Shown here one piece after another: positions 46,758-56,237 of a stretch of DNA of 64,000 nt. Below the pieces are notes generated by a model. It had not been told where the DNA came from and did no database searches. It saw nothing but the letters and a program-made list of their open reading frames with translations. Origin of the DNA: Lentzea californiensis (GTDB taxonomy: Bacteria; Actinomycetota; Actinomycetes; Mycobacteriales; Pseudonocardiaceae); assembly GCF_024648825.1 (NCBI RefSeq), contig NZ_JANBBE010000008.1, forward strand, positions 124,001 to 188,000. The letters are read 5' to 3'. The translations under genes were made by a program, and so were the position numbers. The number at the start of each line of letters is the position of its first letter. Positions within the stretch are counted from its first letter, which is position 1.

Positions 46758-47520
46758 AGCTGCCGGACGACAGCGTGGCGCGCCGGATCAGCGTCAGCGC
46801 GATGCCCGTCGCCGCCGCGTGCACCGAGGCCGCGTGCGCACGGGGATCGAACCGGGTGGTCGGCCCGGCGACGCTGACCGCGGCCAGCACGGCACCGTCG
46901 TGGCCGAGCACCGGCGACGCCACGCAGGCGAGGCCGACCTTGGACTCCTCGAACTCGTAGGCCACCGCCGTCTGCCGGATCGTGGCCAGCTGGCGGCGGA
47001 GCATGCCGGGCGTGACGACCGTGCGCGGGGTCAGGCGGGCCAGCGGAGCGGACAGGACCTCGGTGCGCAGGGACGGCGAGGCGTGCGCGAGCAGGGCCTT
47101 GCCGATCGCGGTGGCGTGCAGGGGCATGCGCCCGCCCAGGCGTGACGGTGAGGACGCCTGGCGGTGGCCGCCGATCTTGGTGGCGTAGACGACTTCGTGG
47201 CCCTCCAGGAGTCCCAGGTGGACGGTCTCGTGGGTGCGCTCGTAGAGGTCTTCCAGGTACGGCGTGGACACCTCGACCAGGCGGCGTTCGACCGACGCGC
47301 GGATGCCCAGCTGAAACAGGTGTCCGCCCAGGCGGTAGCCGCGCGCGCCGCGGTCGAGCAGGCGCACCTCGGCCAGGTCGCCCAGGACGCGGTGCAGCGT
47401 CGCCTTCGACAGGCCGGTGCGCCGGCCCAGTTCCGCGAAGCCGAGCTCGTCGTCGTCGGCTCCGAAGGCGTTCAGCACCGACATCACCTTGCCCAGCAGG
47501 GTGTTCGGCACCTCGGTCAT
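46756..47520 (-). CDS. IclR-family regulator (regulator 1)
   Basis: The 254-aa regulator has an N-terminal HTH (FAELGRRTGLSKATLHRVLGD) and a C-terminal GAF-like effector domain (RMPLHATAIGKALLAH, VAYEFEESKVGLACVASPVLG). It is divergent from the hydratase/dehydrogenase/aldolase operon. An inverted repeat, GAGTTCC-N7-GGAACTC, lies in the 80-bp gap, 18 bp before its start. IclR proteins in such loci usually respond to aromatic acids. ATG 47520 is used. Confidence 0.9.
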   Translation of the reverse strand: MTEVPNTLLGKVMSVLNAFGADDDELGFAELGRRTGLSKATLHRVLGDLAEVRLLDRGARGYRLGGHLFQLGIRASVERRLVEVSTPYLEDLYERTHETVHLGLLEGHEVVYATKIGGHRQASSPSRLGGRMPLHATAIGKALLAHASPSLRTEVLSAPLARLTPRTVVTPGMLRRQLATIRQTAVAYEFEESKVGLACVASPVLGHDGAVLAAVSVAGPTTRFDPRAHAASVHAAATGIALTLIRRATLSSGS

Positions 47521-47537
47521 CACTCGATCGTGCCACC

Positions 47538-47558
47538 GAGTTCCGGTCAGCGGAACTC
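47538..47558. promoter_or_regulatory. Operator-like inverted repeat, iclR1/mhpD promoter
   Basis: GAGTTCC-N7-GGAACTC is a perfect 7+7+7 repeat, 43 bp before the hydratase ATG. It has the same layout as the GAGTCCC-N7-GGGACTC sites at 53456, 54225 and 58855. A second half-site TGACCGGAAC follows. Confidence 0.72.
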
Positions 47559-47600
47559 CGCAGTGACCGGAACGCCGCAGGCACCACCACGATGTGCGGC

Positions 47601-48377
47601 ATGAACGAAGTTCGAACCGCAGCGGAGCGCCTTGCGAGAGCGGCGCGCGAGAAGGTCACCTGTGCGCCCGTCCGGGATCTCGTCGGCGACGCCAAGGCGT
47701 ACGCGGTCCAGCAGCACAACATCGCCGCGCGCATCGCGGCCGGCGCCGGACGGACCGGCCGCAAGATCGGGCTGACCTCGTCCGCGGTGCGCCGGCAGTT
47801 CGGCGTGGACCAGCCGGACTTCGGGGTGCTGCTCGACGACATGGCTTTCAAGGACGGCGACGTGCTGCCGACGCACCGGCTGTTGCAGCCGCGGGTCGAG
47901 GCCGAGGTGGCGTTCGTGCTGAAGGCGGACCTGACGGCCGGGCCGTTCGACGAGCGGGCGGTCGCGGCGGCGGTGGGGCACGTCCGGGCGTCGCTGGAGG
48001 TCGTGGACAGCCGGATCGAGGGCTGGGACATCACGTTCGCCGACACCGTCGCGGACAACGCCTCCGCCGGTCTCTACGTACTCGGCACCGAGGAGAGGGA
48101 GCTCGGCGAGGTCACGCCCGCGGAGGTGTCGATGGTGCTCTCCGTCAACGGCGAGGAGCGCTCGACGGGCACCGGCGCAGACTGCATGGGCGACCCGCTG
48201 ACCGCCCTCGCCTGGCTCGCCACGACCGCCGCGGCCCTCGGCGACCCGCTCAGGGCCGGTGACGTCGTGCTCAGCGGCTCGCTCGGTCCCGTCGTGCCCG
48301 TCCAGGCCGGCGACGAGGTCGAGGCGACGATCACCGGTCTCGGCACTGTGCGGGCGACGTTCGGGGAGGAGTCGTGA
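47601..48377 (+). CDS. mhpD: 2-hydroxypenta-2,4-dienoate hydratase (2-keto-4-pentenoate hydratase)
   Basis: This enzyme hydrates 2-hydroxypenta-2,4-dienoate to 4-hydroxy-2-oxovalerate in meta-cleavage pathways. The 258-aa protein shows [57 protein letters not shown] and [19 protein letters not shown] 47601 or 47592 may be the start. Its stop overlaps the next GTG (GTGA), beginning a three-gene coupled operon. Confidence 0.93.
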   Translation: MNEVRTAAERLARAAREKVTCAPVRDLVGDAKAYAVQQHNIAARIAAGAGRTGRKIGLTSSAVRRQFGVDQPDFGVLLDDMAFKDGDVLPTHRLLQPRVEAEVAFVLKADLTAGPFDERAVAAAVGHVRASLEVVDSRIEGWDITFADTVADNASAGLYVLGTEERELGEVTPAEVSMVLSVNGEERSTGTGADCMGDPLTALAWLATTAAALGDPLRAGDVVLSGSLGPVVPVQAGDEVEATITGLGTVRATFGEES

Positions 48378-49291
48378 AGGTCGCGGTCATCGGCTCGGGC
48401 AACATCGGCACCGATCTCGTCGTCAAGGTGCTCAAGCGGTCCACGACGCTGGAGGTGGCGGCGCTGGCGGGCATCGACCCCGCGTCGGACGGTCTCGCGA
48501 AGGCACGGGAGCTGGGCGTTTCCACCACGGCGGACGGCATCGACGGGCTCGTCGCGATGCCGGGGTTCGAGGACGTCGGGATCGTGTTCGACGCCACCTC
48601 CGCGGGCGCGCACGCGAAGCACGCCGAAGTCCTGGCCGCGCACGGGAAACGGGTCATCGATCTCACCCCAGCGGCGATCGGGCCGATGGTCGTGCCGACG
48701 GTCAACCTCGAGGAACACCTGGGCGCGCCGAACGTCAACATGGTCACCTGCGGCGGACAGGCCACGATCCCGATCGTCGCCGCGATCAACGCGGTCACGC
48801 CCGTGCCGTACGCGGAGATCGTCGCCTCGATCTCCTCGCGGAGCGCGGGTCCGGGCACGCGGGCGAACATCGACGAGTTCACCGAGACGACCGCGCGGGC
48901 GATCGCGGACGTGGGCGGCGCGCGGAGGGGCAAGGCCGTCATCGTGCTCAACCCGGCCGATCCGCCGATCACCATGCGGGACACCGTGCTCGCACTCGTC
49001 AACGCGCCGGATCCCCAGACGCACCAACGGATCCGTGCGTCCGTCGAGCACGCGGTCTCCGAGGTCGCGGCCTACGTTCCCGGCTACCGCCTCAAGCAGG
49101 CCGTGCAGATCGATCCGGTCGACCTGCCGGGCACTCTCACCAAGGAACCCGTGACGCATCAGGTCACCGTGCTGCTGGAGGTCGAGGGCGCGGCCGACTA
49201 CCTGCCTGCCTACGCGGGCAACCTGGACATCATGACCAGCGCGGCGCTGCGAGTCGCGGAGACGATGGCGAAGGCGGTCGTGCGCGCATGA
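48374..49291 (+). CDS. mhpF: Acetaldehyde dehydrogenase (acylating)
   Basis: This enzyme converts acetaldehyde from the aldolase to acetyl-CoA. The 305-aa protein shows the NAD-binding start [13 protein letters not shown], the catalytic Cys in [35 protein letters not shown] and VPGYRLKQ, all typical of the MhpF/BphJ type. It starts with GTG and is translationally coupled on both sides (GTGA and ATGA). The aldolase partner channels acetaldehyde in this family. Confidence 0.96.
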   Translation: MKVAVIGSGNIGTDLVVKVLKRSTTLEVAALAGIDPASDGLAKARELGVSTTADGIDGLVAMPGFEDVGIVFDATSAGAHAKHAEVLAAHGKRVIDLTPAAIGPMVVPTVNLEEHLGAPNVNMVTCGGQATIPIVAAINAVTPVPYAEIVASISSRSAGPGTRANIDEFTETTARAIADVGGARRGKAVIVLNPADPPITMRDTVLALVNAPDPQTHQRIRASVEHAVSEVAAYVPGYRLKQAVQIDPVDLPGTLTKEPVTHQVTVLLEVEGAADYLPAYAGNLDIMTSAALRVAETMAKAVVRA

Positions 49292-50286
49292 AGATCTACC
49301 TCCAGGACGTGACGCTCCGGGACGGCATGCACGCCCTGCGGCACCACATCGACCCCCGCAAGGTCACCGAGATCGCCAGGGCGCTGGACCAGGCCGGAGT
49401 CGACGCCGTCGAGGTCTCGCACGGCGACGGCCTCAGCGGCGGATCACTCGTCTACGGGCCCGGCAGCCACACCGACTGGGAGTGGATCGAGGCGGCCGCG
49501 GAAGCGTTGACCCAGGCCAAACTCACGACACTGCTGCTGCCGGGCATCGGCACGCTCCACGACCTCAAGCGCGCCCACGGCCTTGGCGTGCAATCGGTTC
49601 GCATCGCTACGCACTGCACCGAGGCCGACATCTCCGCCCAGCACATCGCCGGCGCGCGCGACCTCGGCATGGACGTGTCCGGGTTCCTGATGATGAGCCA
49701 CCTCGCCGAACCGCAGGAGCTCGCGCGCCAGGCGAAGCTGATGGAGTCCTACGGCGCGAACTGCGTCTACGTAACGGATTCCGGCGGCCGCCTGCTCCCC
49801 CAGGACGTCCGCGAACGGATCCGCGCGTACAAGGACGTCCTCGACGACGACACCGAGATCGGCATCCACGCGCACGAGAACCTGTCGCTCGCCGTGGCGA
49901 ACTCGATCACCGCCGTCGAGGAGGGCGCCACCCGCGTCGACGCCTCCCTGGCCGGACTCGGCGCCGGAGCGGGCAACTGCCCCATCGAACCGTTCGTCGC
50001 CGTCGCGAACCTCCAGCAATGGCAGCACAACGCCGACCTGTTCGCGTTGCAAGACGCAGCCGATGACCTGGTCCGGCCGCTGATGGACCGCCCTGTCCGC
50101 GTCGACCGCGAAAGCCTCACCCTCGGCTACGCGGGCGTCTACGGCTCGTTCCTGCGTCACGCCGGCACCGCTGCCCAACGCACCGGCGCCGATGTCCGCG
50201 CTCTCCTGCTGGAGGCGGGACGCCGACGCCTGGTGGGCGGTCAGGAGGACATGCTGACCGACATCGCACTCGATCTCACGCGGTAG
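49288..50286 (+). CDS. mhpE: 4-hydroxy-2-oxovalerate aldolase
   Basis: This enzyme splits 4-hydroxy-2-oxovalerate into pyruvate and acetaldehyde. The 332-aa DRE-TIM metallolyase shows [56 protein letters not shown] and [15 protein letters not shown]. It forms the channeling complex with the acylating dehydrogenase. Its stop is 2 bp from the convergent dioxygenase gene. Confidence 0.96.
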   Translation: MKIYLQDVTLRDGMHALRHHIDPRKVTEIARALDQAGVDAVEVSHGDGLSGGSLVYGPGSHTDWEWIEAAAEALTQAKLTTLLLPGIGTLHDLKRAHGLGVQSVRIATHCTEADISAQHIAGARDLGMDVSGFLMMSHLAEPQELARQAKLMESYGANCVYVTDSGGRLLPQDVRERIRAYKDVLDDDTEIGIHAHENLSLAVANSITAVEEGATRVDASLAGLGAGAGNCPIEPFVAVANLQQWQHNADLFALQDAADDLVRPLMDRPVRVDRESLTLGYAGVYGSFLRHAGTAAQRTGADVRALLLEAGRRRLVGGQEDMLTDIALDLTR

Positions 50287-50288
50287 CG

Positions 50289-51221
50289 TCACAGAACGGG
50301 GAAGGTGGTTCCGATGCCCATGCCCGTGATCCACTCGGGCACGGGCTCGTAACTGCTCCACACCAACGGAAGCCCCACGGCGACCTGCCCGATCAGCCAG
50401 CAGCGGATCTCGTGCCCGCCGCTGCCGGCGTGGTCCTCCAGCGCCTCGTGCCCGAGGGAGGCGACCTCACCGGCTGACCCCGCCGACAGCCGGTCGAGGA
50501 ACCACTCGTCCCACACCGCGTTCACACGCGCGTCCGGGTTGCCGCCCATCGCGCGCACCCGAGGCTCCCGCGCGGCGGCGAACTCCTTCGCGTAGGACCG
50601 GCCCCGGATCAGCGACTCGCGCCGCTCCCCCACCACGGACGGATCACGCGGGTCGTTGGACGGCAGCCAGTGCGACAGCCCGCCGGAGGCGACCACGAGC
50701 ACGCGGCCGGGGAACTCCGACGAGCGCAGCGCGGCCCCCAGAGCACGACCCAGCTCGACGCACCGGTCCAGCGACGGCAACGGCGGCGCGGCCGTGTTGA
50801 CCACCAGCGGCACCAGCGGAAGCGTCGTCCCGCCGGTGATCATCTCGTAGCTCTGCACGATGCCGTGGTCGACGGTCAGCGAGTACGACAGCGACACGTC
50901 GAACCCCGCGCCGGCCAGGCCGCCGTACGCCGACCAGGCCAGGGTCTGGGCCACCGGCAACGGCCCGGAGCTGCTGCCGAAGTCACCGAACCCCACCGCT
51001 TCCTCGACCCCGAGCACGAACGGCGGCATCACGTCGTAGAAGTTGGCGTGGAAGTGGTCCGGCCCGATCACGACGATCGCGTCAGGCTCCAGTCTCTCCA
51101 CGGCCTGCCGCACGCGGTCCGCGTCACGCAGGAACACCGAGCCCGGACCGGTGCCGTCCGGCGGCAGCAGGGTCGCGAACGGGCTGTGCGACATCCCCGC
51201 GAATCCGATGATCTCGGCCAT
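50289..51221 (-). CDS. Class III extradiol ring-cleavage dioxygenase (MhpB-like)
   Basis: This Fe(II) dioxygenase opens a catechol ring adjacent to the diol (meta-cleavage). The 310-aa protein has the LigB-superfamily layout: MSHSPFATLL (His), VVIGPDHFHANFYDVMPPFVLG, LSYSLTVDHGIVQSYEMI and VVASGGLSHWLPS. It most resembles 2,3-dihydroxyphenylpropionate 1,2-dioxygenase. The ring substituent is not determinable. ATG 51221 overlaps the hydrolase stop (ATGA). Confidence 0.88.
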   Translation of the reverse strand: MAEIIGFAGMSHSPFATLLPPDGTGPGSVFLRDADRVRQAVERLEPDAIVVIGPDHFHANFYDVMPPFVLGVEEAVGFGDFGSSSGPLPVAQTLAWSAYGGLAGAGFDVSLSYSLTVDHGIVQSYEMITGGTTLPLVPLVVNTAAPPLPSLDRCVELGRALGAALRSSEFPGRVLVVASGGLSHWLPSNDPRDPSVVGERRESLIRGRSYAKEFAAAREPRVRAMGGNPDARVNAVWDEWFLDRLSAGSAGEVASLGHEALEDHAGSGGHEIRCWLIGQVAVGLPLVWSSYEPVPEWITGMGIGTTFPVL

Positions 51222-52105
51222 CAGGACGGGTCCTTTCCGTGCAGCAACCAGGTGCGGTGCGTGTCGAGGAACTCGGAGACCTTCTCCCACTGCGGCCAGT
51301 GCCCGGCGTCGTCGATGACGTGCAGCCGCGCGTCCGGCAGCCACCCGAGCAGCATGTCCGCCTCGTCCAGACCGCCCGTGGGGTCGTGGCTGGTCCACAG
51401 CAACAACGTCGGCGCCGCGACCTTCCCCACCCACTCCGGGTCCCACGCGAAGTCCTTGCGCACCACGGGGTCCTGCAGCACGAGCGTGTTGGTGATCGCC
51501 TGTACGAACCCTGGCCGTGAATACACCTGGCGACGCAGGTTCACCAGCTCGTCGGTGACCATCTCCTTGTGGTGGAACAGGAACTCGACCCGCCGCCGCA
51601 CGGTCTCCTCGCTCGGGTCGAGCACGGCGGCCATGGTGCTGTCCCGCATGCGTTGCATGACCTCGGGCTTGTTCGCGATGTTGCCCGGCGTGTTCAGCAC
51701 CAACCGATCGACCCTCGAAGGGAAGTGCGCGGCGACCCATGCGACGACCCAGCCGCCCAGCGACTCACCGGACAGGTGCGCCTTCTCGACGCCCAGCGCG
51801 TCCAGCAGCCCGACGAGGTGCTCGGACAGCACGTCGATCGTGTACGGCAGGTCGGGCAGGTCGGACCAGCCGTGGCCGACCATGTCGTAGGCGGTGACGT
51901 GGAAGTCCTCGGCCAGTCCCGCGATGTCGCGCGAGTAGGCCTCCAGGTGGCCGCCGGTGCCGTGCAGCAGCACGAGTTCCGGCCCGGAACCGGCCTGCAG
52001 GACCCTGGTCCGGACGGTGTGGCCGCGCACCGGAACGTCGACGTGCCGCACGGTGTGGTCCACATGCGACAGTTCGCCCCAGATGCTGACGTGCTCGGGA
52101 ATCAC
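51221..52105 (-). CDS. Alpha/beta hydrolase for the meta-cleavage product (MhpC-like)
   Basis: This carbon-carbon bond hydrolase would cleave the ring-fission product to 2-hydroxypentadienoate plus an acid. The 294-aa protein has LLHGTGGHLEAY, the nucleophile SGESLGGWV, Asp in LLWTSHDPTGG and His in IDDAGHWPQWE. GTG 52105 follows GGAGG and overlaps the cupin stop (GTGA). Context places it between the dioxygenase and the hydratase/aldolase operon. Confidence 0.87.
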   Translation of the reverse strand: MIPEHVSIWGELSHVDHTVRHVDVPVRGHTVRTRVLQAGSGPELVLLHGTGGHLEAYSRDIAGLAEDFHVTAYDMVGHGWSDLPDLPYTIDVLSEHLVGLLDALGVEKAHLSGESLGGWVVAWVAAHFPSRVDRLVLNTPGNIANKPEVMQRMRDSTMAAVLDPSEETVRRRVEFLFHHKEMVTDELVNLRRQVYSRPGFVQAITNTLVLQDPVVRKDFAWDPEWVGKVAAPTLLLWTSHDPTGGLDEADMLLGWLPDARLHVIDDAGHWPQWEKVSEFLDTHRTWLLHGKDPS

Positions 52106-52647
52106 TGGTCCTCCCCTGTTGTGTCGAAACGGGCGCGGGCCTCGCCGAAGGTCGCGAGGCCGGCGCTCTGCCTGCGGGCGAGCCCGAACAGCGCGAGCAG
52201 CCGGGAGTTCTCGATGGTGAGGAACTCGACCGGGTCCGAGGTGGAGTCGTTGTAGTGGCGGTGCCAGGTCCACGGCGGGGTGTAGACGAACGAGCCGGAG
52301 GTCCAGGTCACCGTCTCGAACTCCTCCGGTTCGGCGTTCTGGATCTCGCTGTGGCCGTCGCCGGAGATCACGAAGTGCACGGTCTCGTGGTAGTGCCGTT
52401 GCATGTCCGAGCTCTCGCCCGCCGGGATGACCTGGCGGAACAGCTCGAACGTCGACGTCGGCAGCTTGCCCGCGATCCGCAGCGTCGTCGGGTTCGGCAC
52501 GGCGCCGGGCGGGATCGTCTCCAGCTCGTCGTCGTGCACGACCAGCGGACGCCCGCCGTCCGGCCGGACAGCGTGCGTGAGCGCCCCGAGGAAGTCGGTC
52601 ATGGCGAAGTCGGGTCCTGAGGTGGCCAACGCGATCGTCCCTTTCAC
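52102..52647 (-). CDS. Cupin-domain protein
   Basis: The 181-aa protein has a single cupin barrel. The metal-site motif is RHYHETVHFVISGDGHSEIQ, and the second half PWTWHRHYNDSTSD supplies further His residues. GTG 52647 was chosen because it overlaps the SDR stop (GTGA). An internal ATG at 52602 is the alternative. A dioxygenase or isomerase role in the aromatic pathway is possible but unproven. Confidence 0.83.
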   Translation of the reverse strand: MKGTIALATSGPDFAMTDFLGALTHAVRPDGGRPLVVHDDELETIPPGAVPNPTTLRIAGKLPTSTFELFRQVIPAGESSDMQRHYHETVHFVISGDGHSEIQNAEPEEFETVTWTSGSFVYTPPWTWHRHYNDSTSDPVEFLTIENSRLLALFGLARRQSAGLATFGEARARFDTTGEDQ

Positions 52648-53414
52648 ACTGGAAACTCGGTGCGGCCGCCGTCGACGGTCAGCACGGTGCCGTTGACGTA
52701 CGAAGCCTGAGGTGAAGCCAGAAAAGCCACGGCCGCGGCGATCTCGCCCGGATCCGCGGCGCGCAGGGCCGGGATGTCGGCGAGGTCCTGCGCGGCGGCG
52801 GTGTCGAGGTCCATGCCCGCCGCCTCGGCCCTGCGCCGCAGCACTTCCCGCCGCCGAGGCGTCAGCGTCGCGCCGGGAGCCACGCAGTTGACCGTGACGC
52901 CGTCCGCCGCGAACTGCCGCGACACGAGCTTCATGGCCGACGTGACGGCCGCGCGCAGCACCGTGGATGACGCCAGGCCGGGCTGCGGCTGCCGCACGGC
53001 GGTCGACGTGACCACCACGGCCCGACCGAACCCGCGCGCCGCCATCGGCGGCAACGCTTCCCGCAGCAACGCCAGCGGGCCGAGCAGCAGCAGATCGAGG
53101 TCGCGGTGCCATTGGTCGTCCGAGACCTCGAAGATCCCACCCGGCGACGGACCGCCCGCGTTCACGACCAGCACGTCGAGCGCCCCGTGGCGGTCGACGA
53201 CCTCGTCCACCACCGCGGCGGCCTCACCCGGATCGGAGAGGTCGCGGACCACGTGGTCCGCGCCGAGTGCCGAGGCCGCCTCTTTCAGCGTCGCTTCGGT
53301 GCGTCCGGCCAGCACGACGCGGTGCCCGCTCTCGACGAGCGCCGCGGCCGTCGCCGCACCGATTCCGCCGGCGCCGCCCCCGACTAGCGCGACCCGCGTG
53401 GTGTTTGCGTCCAT
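52644..53414 (-). CDS. SDR-family oxidoreductase with substituted active site
   Basis: The 256-aa Rossmann protein keeps the cofactor motif GGGAGGIGAATA, the NAG motif (LVVNAGGPSPGG) and VNCVAPGATLTP. The canonical YxxxK is absent. At the expected spacing after the Ser-like VTSTAV the sequence is SSTVLRAAV, replacing Tyr and Lys. An atypical SDR, possibly with another catalytic residue, is indicated. It heads the SDR-cupin-hydrolase-dioxygenase operon and is divergent from iclR2. Confidence 0.87.
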   Translation of the reverse strand: MDANTTRVALVGGGAGGIGAATAAALVESGHRVVLAGRTEATLKEAASALGADHVVRDLSDPGEAAAVVDEVVDRHGALDVLVVNAGGPSPGGIFEVSDDQWHRDLDLLLLGPLALLREALPPMAARGFGRAVVVTSTAVRQPQPGLASSTVLRAAVTSAMKLVSRQFAADGVTVNCVAPGATLTPRRREVLRRRAEAAGMDLDTAAAQDLADIPALRAADPGEIAAAVAFLASPQASYVNGTVLTVDGGRTEFPV

Positions 53415-53453
53415 GAGCTCCTACAGTCGCCGTGTGCGAATGGTGGGCCAAGG

Positions 53454-54236
53454 ATGAGTCCCAGTGACCGGGACTCGCAGTCAGGCGAGCCGAGCGGTTC
53501 ACTCGAACGCGCGGCGGCGATCCTGGACGCCTTCGACGTCACCCACCGCGAGCTGGGCCTCGCCGAACTGGTGCGCAGGTCCGGGCTTCCGCGCTCGACG
53601 GTGCACCGCACGGCGGGCCGCATGATCGAGCTCGGCTGGCTCGACAAGCCGGACGACCGCTACCGGATCAGCACCGGCCTGTTCAAGCTCTCCAGCCTGG
53701 TGCCCGTGCGGCACGAGCTGCGCGAGGCCGTGCTGCCGTTCCTGCAGGACCTGTACGCCGCCGCCCGCGTGACGGTCCAGCTCGGCGTGCTCGACGGAAC
53801 CAGGGTGCTGGTCGTCGAGAAGATCACCGGGCACCGGCCGATGCCGATGCTCGACCAGGTCGGCGGGATGATCCCGGCGCACTGCTCGGGTCTGGGCCGC
53901 GCGATGCTCGCGTTCTCCGACGCGTCCACTGTGGACGCGGTGATCGCCGCCGGTCTGGAACGCCGAACTCCCCGCACGATCACGAGCCCGACGGCGTTGC
54001 GCCGTGAGCTCGCCGCTATCCCGGACCAGGGTTGGGCCTACGACCGCGAGGAGGGCAACGTCGGCATCAGCTGCATCGCGGCCCCGATCTTCAGCGCTGG
54101 TGGCGGCGTTGCCGCGGCGTTGTCGGTGACCGGCCCGAGTGCGGCAGTGCGCCCGGAACGGATCGGTCCCGCCGTGCGGATGGCGGCCGCGGCGGCGACC
54201 CGTGCCTATTCGACGCGGCGCTGGGAGTCCCACTAG
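53454..54236 (+). CDS. IclR-family regulator (regulator 2)
   Basis: The 260-aa IclR-type regulator has an HTH (GLAELVRRSGLPRSTVHRTAG) and an effector domain (MIPAHCSGLGRAMLAF, YDREEGNVGISCIAAPIFSA). Its ATG and first codons lie inside a perfect inverted repeat, GAGTCCC-N7-GGGACTC. Its stop TAG lies in the spacer of a second such repeat. It is divergent from the SDR operon and upstream of the FMO operon. Confidence 0.92.
   Translation: MSPSDRDSQSGEPSGSLERAAAILDAFDVTHRELGLAELVRRSGLPRSTVHRTAGRMIELGWLDKPDDRYRISTGLFKLSSLVPVRHELREAVLPFLQDLYAAARVTVQLGVLDGTRVLVVEKITGHRPMPMLDQVGGMIPAHCSGLGRAMLAFSDASTVDAVIAAGLERRTPRTITSPTALRRELAAIPDQGWAYDREEGNVGISCIAAPIFSAGGGVAAALSVTGPSAAVRPERIGPAVRMAAAAATRAYSTRRWESH
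53456..53476. promoter_or_regulatory. Operator-like inverted repeat at the iclR2 start
   Basis: GAGTCCC-AGTGACC-GGGACTC begins at the third base of the ATG. It is placed to control both iclR2 and the divergent SDR operon. Confidence 0.78.
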
Positions 54237-54247
54237 CCGGGACTCCC
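54223..54247. promoter_or_regulatory. Operator-like inverted repeat upstream of the FMO operon
   Basis: GGGAGTCCC-ACTAGCC-GGGACTCCC extends the 7-bp arms to 9 bp. The spacer contains the TAG stop of iclR2. It lies 67 bp before the FMO ATG. Confidence 0.78.
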
Positions 54248-54313
54248 TGTTGGTCGCCGTCACGGGAGCGCTCCACAGTGTGGTCCGTCACATCCTCACT
54301 CAGGAGGACCAGG

Positions 54314-55819
54314 ATGCGAGTCGCGATCATCGGTGCCGGAGTCGCCGGCCTCACCACCGCCAAGGTGCTGCTGCAGGCAGGGCACGAGGTCGAGGTGTTC
54401 GACCGGACACCGGACGTCGGCGGCGTGTGGAGCCGCACGAGGCGCTACCCCGGTCTCACCACGCAGAGCCCGAAGGCCCAGTACTCGTTCTCGGACTTCC
54501 CGATGCCGAAGGACTTGCCGGAGTGGCCGACCGGCAAGCAGGTGCAGTCGTACCTGGAGGCGTACACGTGGCACTTCGGTGTCGACGCGTGCCTGCGCCT
54601 GGAAACGACGGTGACGTCCGTGGTGCCCGTCGACGGCGGGTGGGAGCTGACCACGCACACCGGCACGACGTATCGCTACGACCGCGTCGTCGTGGCCAAC
54701 GGTGTGTTCTGCGAACCCTCCGTGCCGGCGTTCCCCGGCCGTGACGAGTTCGAGGCGGCGGGCGGACGGGTGCTCGCGGGCACCGAGTTCCTCGACGTCG
54801 AGGAGGCGCGGGACAAGCACGCGCTCGTCGTCGGATACGGCAAGTCGGCGTGCGACGTGACGGTGCCGATCAGCGGTGTCGCCGCGAGCACGGACATCAT
54901 CGCGCGGCAGTTGCTGTGGAAGGTTCCGCGCAAGATCGCCGGTGTCGTGAACTTCAAGATGCTGCTGCTGACCCGCATGGGCGAGGCGCTGTTCCGCTAC
55001 CGCTTCCTGCGCGGGTTCGAGAAGTTCCTGCACGGCCCGGCGAACGGCATGCGGCGTTCGATGCTCAACTCGCTCGGGTCGGTGTCGGTCAGGCAGTTCG
55101 GGCTGGCGCGGCACGGCCTGGTGCCGTCCGGGCAGATGGAGGACATCGTCAAGGGCGCCATCGGCCTGGTCACCGAAGGGTTCTTCGAGGGCGTCGAGTC
55201 GGGTGCGATCCGCGTGCACCGCGACATGACCATCGCCCGGCTCAAGGCCGGTGGCGCGGTGCTCTCGGACGGTTCGGTGCTGCCCGCCGACCTGATCGTC
55301 TGCGCCACGGGTTTCACGCAGGGCGTGCCGTTCCTGCCCGCAGAGGTGCAGGCGCGGTTGTTCGACGAGCGCGGCAACTTCGCGCTCTACCGGCAGATCC
55401 AGCCGATCGGTGTGCCCGGTCTGTACTTCAACGGCTACAACTCGTCGTTCTTCAGCCCGCTCAACGCCGAGATGGCGGCGCTGTGGATCGCGGCCGACCT
55501 GGTGGGAGCGCTTTCGCTGCCGGACGCCGCCGCGCGCCGAGCGGATGTGACGGCGCAGCTCGCGTTCATGGACACCGCGACGAACAAGCACCACTGCCGT
55601 GGCACGAAGATCATCCCGTTCTCGTTGAAGAACGCCGACGAGGTGCTGGCGGACCTCGGCCTGCAGATCGGCCGGGCGACCCGCGCGTCGCACTGGCTCA
55701 ACCCCGTCGCGCCCTCGGCGTACCGCAAGGTCACGCCCCAACTGCTCGCCCGTCTCAGTCGAATCGAGGTTGGAGACCATGGAAACCCCCGTGAAGCACC
55801 ACGTCTACCGCAGCGGTGA
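54314..55819 (+). CDS. Flavin-containing monooxygenase (FMO/Baeyer-Villiger-like)
   Basis: This 501-aa NAD(P)H-dependent flavoprotein monooxygenase has the FAD motif IIGAGVAGLTTA and the GGVWSRTRRYPGL region. A second Rossmann motif, VVGYGKSACDV, precedes ATGFTQGVPFLP. The FxGxxxHxxx(W/Y) FMO signature is not evident, so Baeyer-Villiger versus N/S-oxidation is unclear. AGGAGG precedes ATG 54314. The 3' end overlaps the cupin gene by 41 bp. Confidence 0.87.
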   Translation: MRVAIIGAGVAGLTTAKVLLQAGHEVEVFDRTPDVGGVWSRTRRYPGLTTQSPKAQYSFSDFPMPKDLPEWPTGKQVQSYLEAYTWHFGVDACLRLETTVTSVVPVDGGWELTTHTGTTYRYDRVVVANGVFCEPSVPAFPGRDEFEAAGGRVLAGTEFLDVEEARDKHALVVGYGKSACDVTVPISGVAASTDIIARQLLWKVPRKIAGVVNFKMLLLTRMGEALFRYRFLRGFEKFLHGPANGMRRSMLNSLGSVSVRQFGLARHGLVPSGQMEDIVKGAIGLVTEGFFEGVESGAIRVHRDMTIARLKAGGAVLSDGSVLPADLIVCATGFTQGVPFLPAEVQARLFDERGNFALYRQIQPIGVPGLYFNGYNSSFFSPLNAEMAALWIAADLVGALSLPDAAARRADVTAQLAFMDTATNKHHCRGTKIIPFSLKNADEVLADLGLQIGRATRASHWLNPVAPSAYRKVTPQLLARLSRIEVGDHGNPREAPRLPQR

Positions 55820-56237
55820 GGGCACGAACGTCGGCGCGATCGGCCTGGGCATCTACACACGACTGACCGGCGCGGACACCAAGGGCGCCTACTCGCTGTT
55901 CGAGTACGTCGTGCCGCCGAACCTCGGCGGGCCGCCCACGCACGTCCACTCCCGCGAGGACGAGCTGTTCACGTGCGTGCAGGGACGGGTCGTGGTCGAG
56001 CTGGACGGCGAGGAACACGTGCTGGGGCCGGGCGATTCACTGCTGATGCCGCGCGGGGTGCCGCACATGTTCCACAACCCGTTCGACGTGGAGACGCGCG
56101 TCGTGGCCGTCGTGTCGCCGCCGGGGCTGGAGAACTACTACCAGGCGTTGTCCGAACTGCCGCCGGGACCGCGTGACATGAAGCTGGTCGCGGAGATCAT
56201 GGTGCAGCACGGGCTTTCGCTGCAGAAGAAGCCATGA
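55779..56237 (+). CDS. Cupin-domain protein
   Basis: The 152-aa single-cupin protein has PTHVHSREDELFTCVQGRVVVELDGEE and PGDSLLMPRGVPHMFHNP, giving the usual His/Glu metal ligands. It is unlike the other cupin in this island. ATG 55779 follows GGAG. Its stop overlaps the NTF2 gene start (ATGA), and the three form a coupled FMO-cupin-NTF2 operon. Confidence 0.86.
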   Translation: METPVKHHVYRSGEGTNVGAIGLGIYTRLTGADTKGAYSLFEYVVPPNLGGPPTHVHSREDELFTCVQGRVVVELDGEEHVLGPGDSLLMPRGVPHMFHNPFDVETRVVAVVSPPGLENYYQALSELPPGPRDMKLVAEIMVQHGLSLQKKP

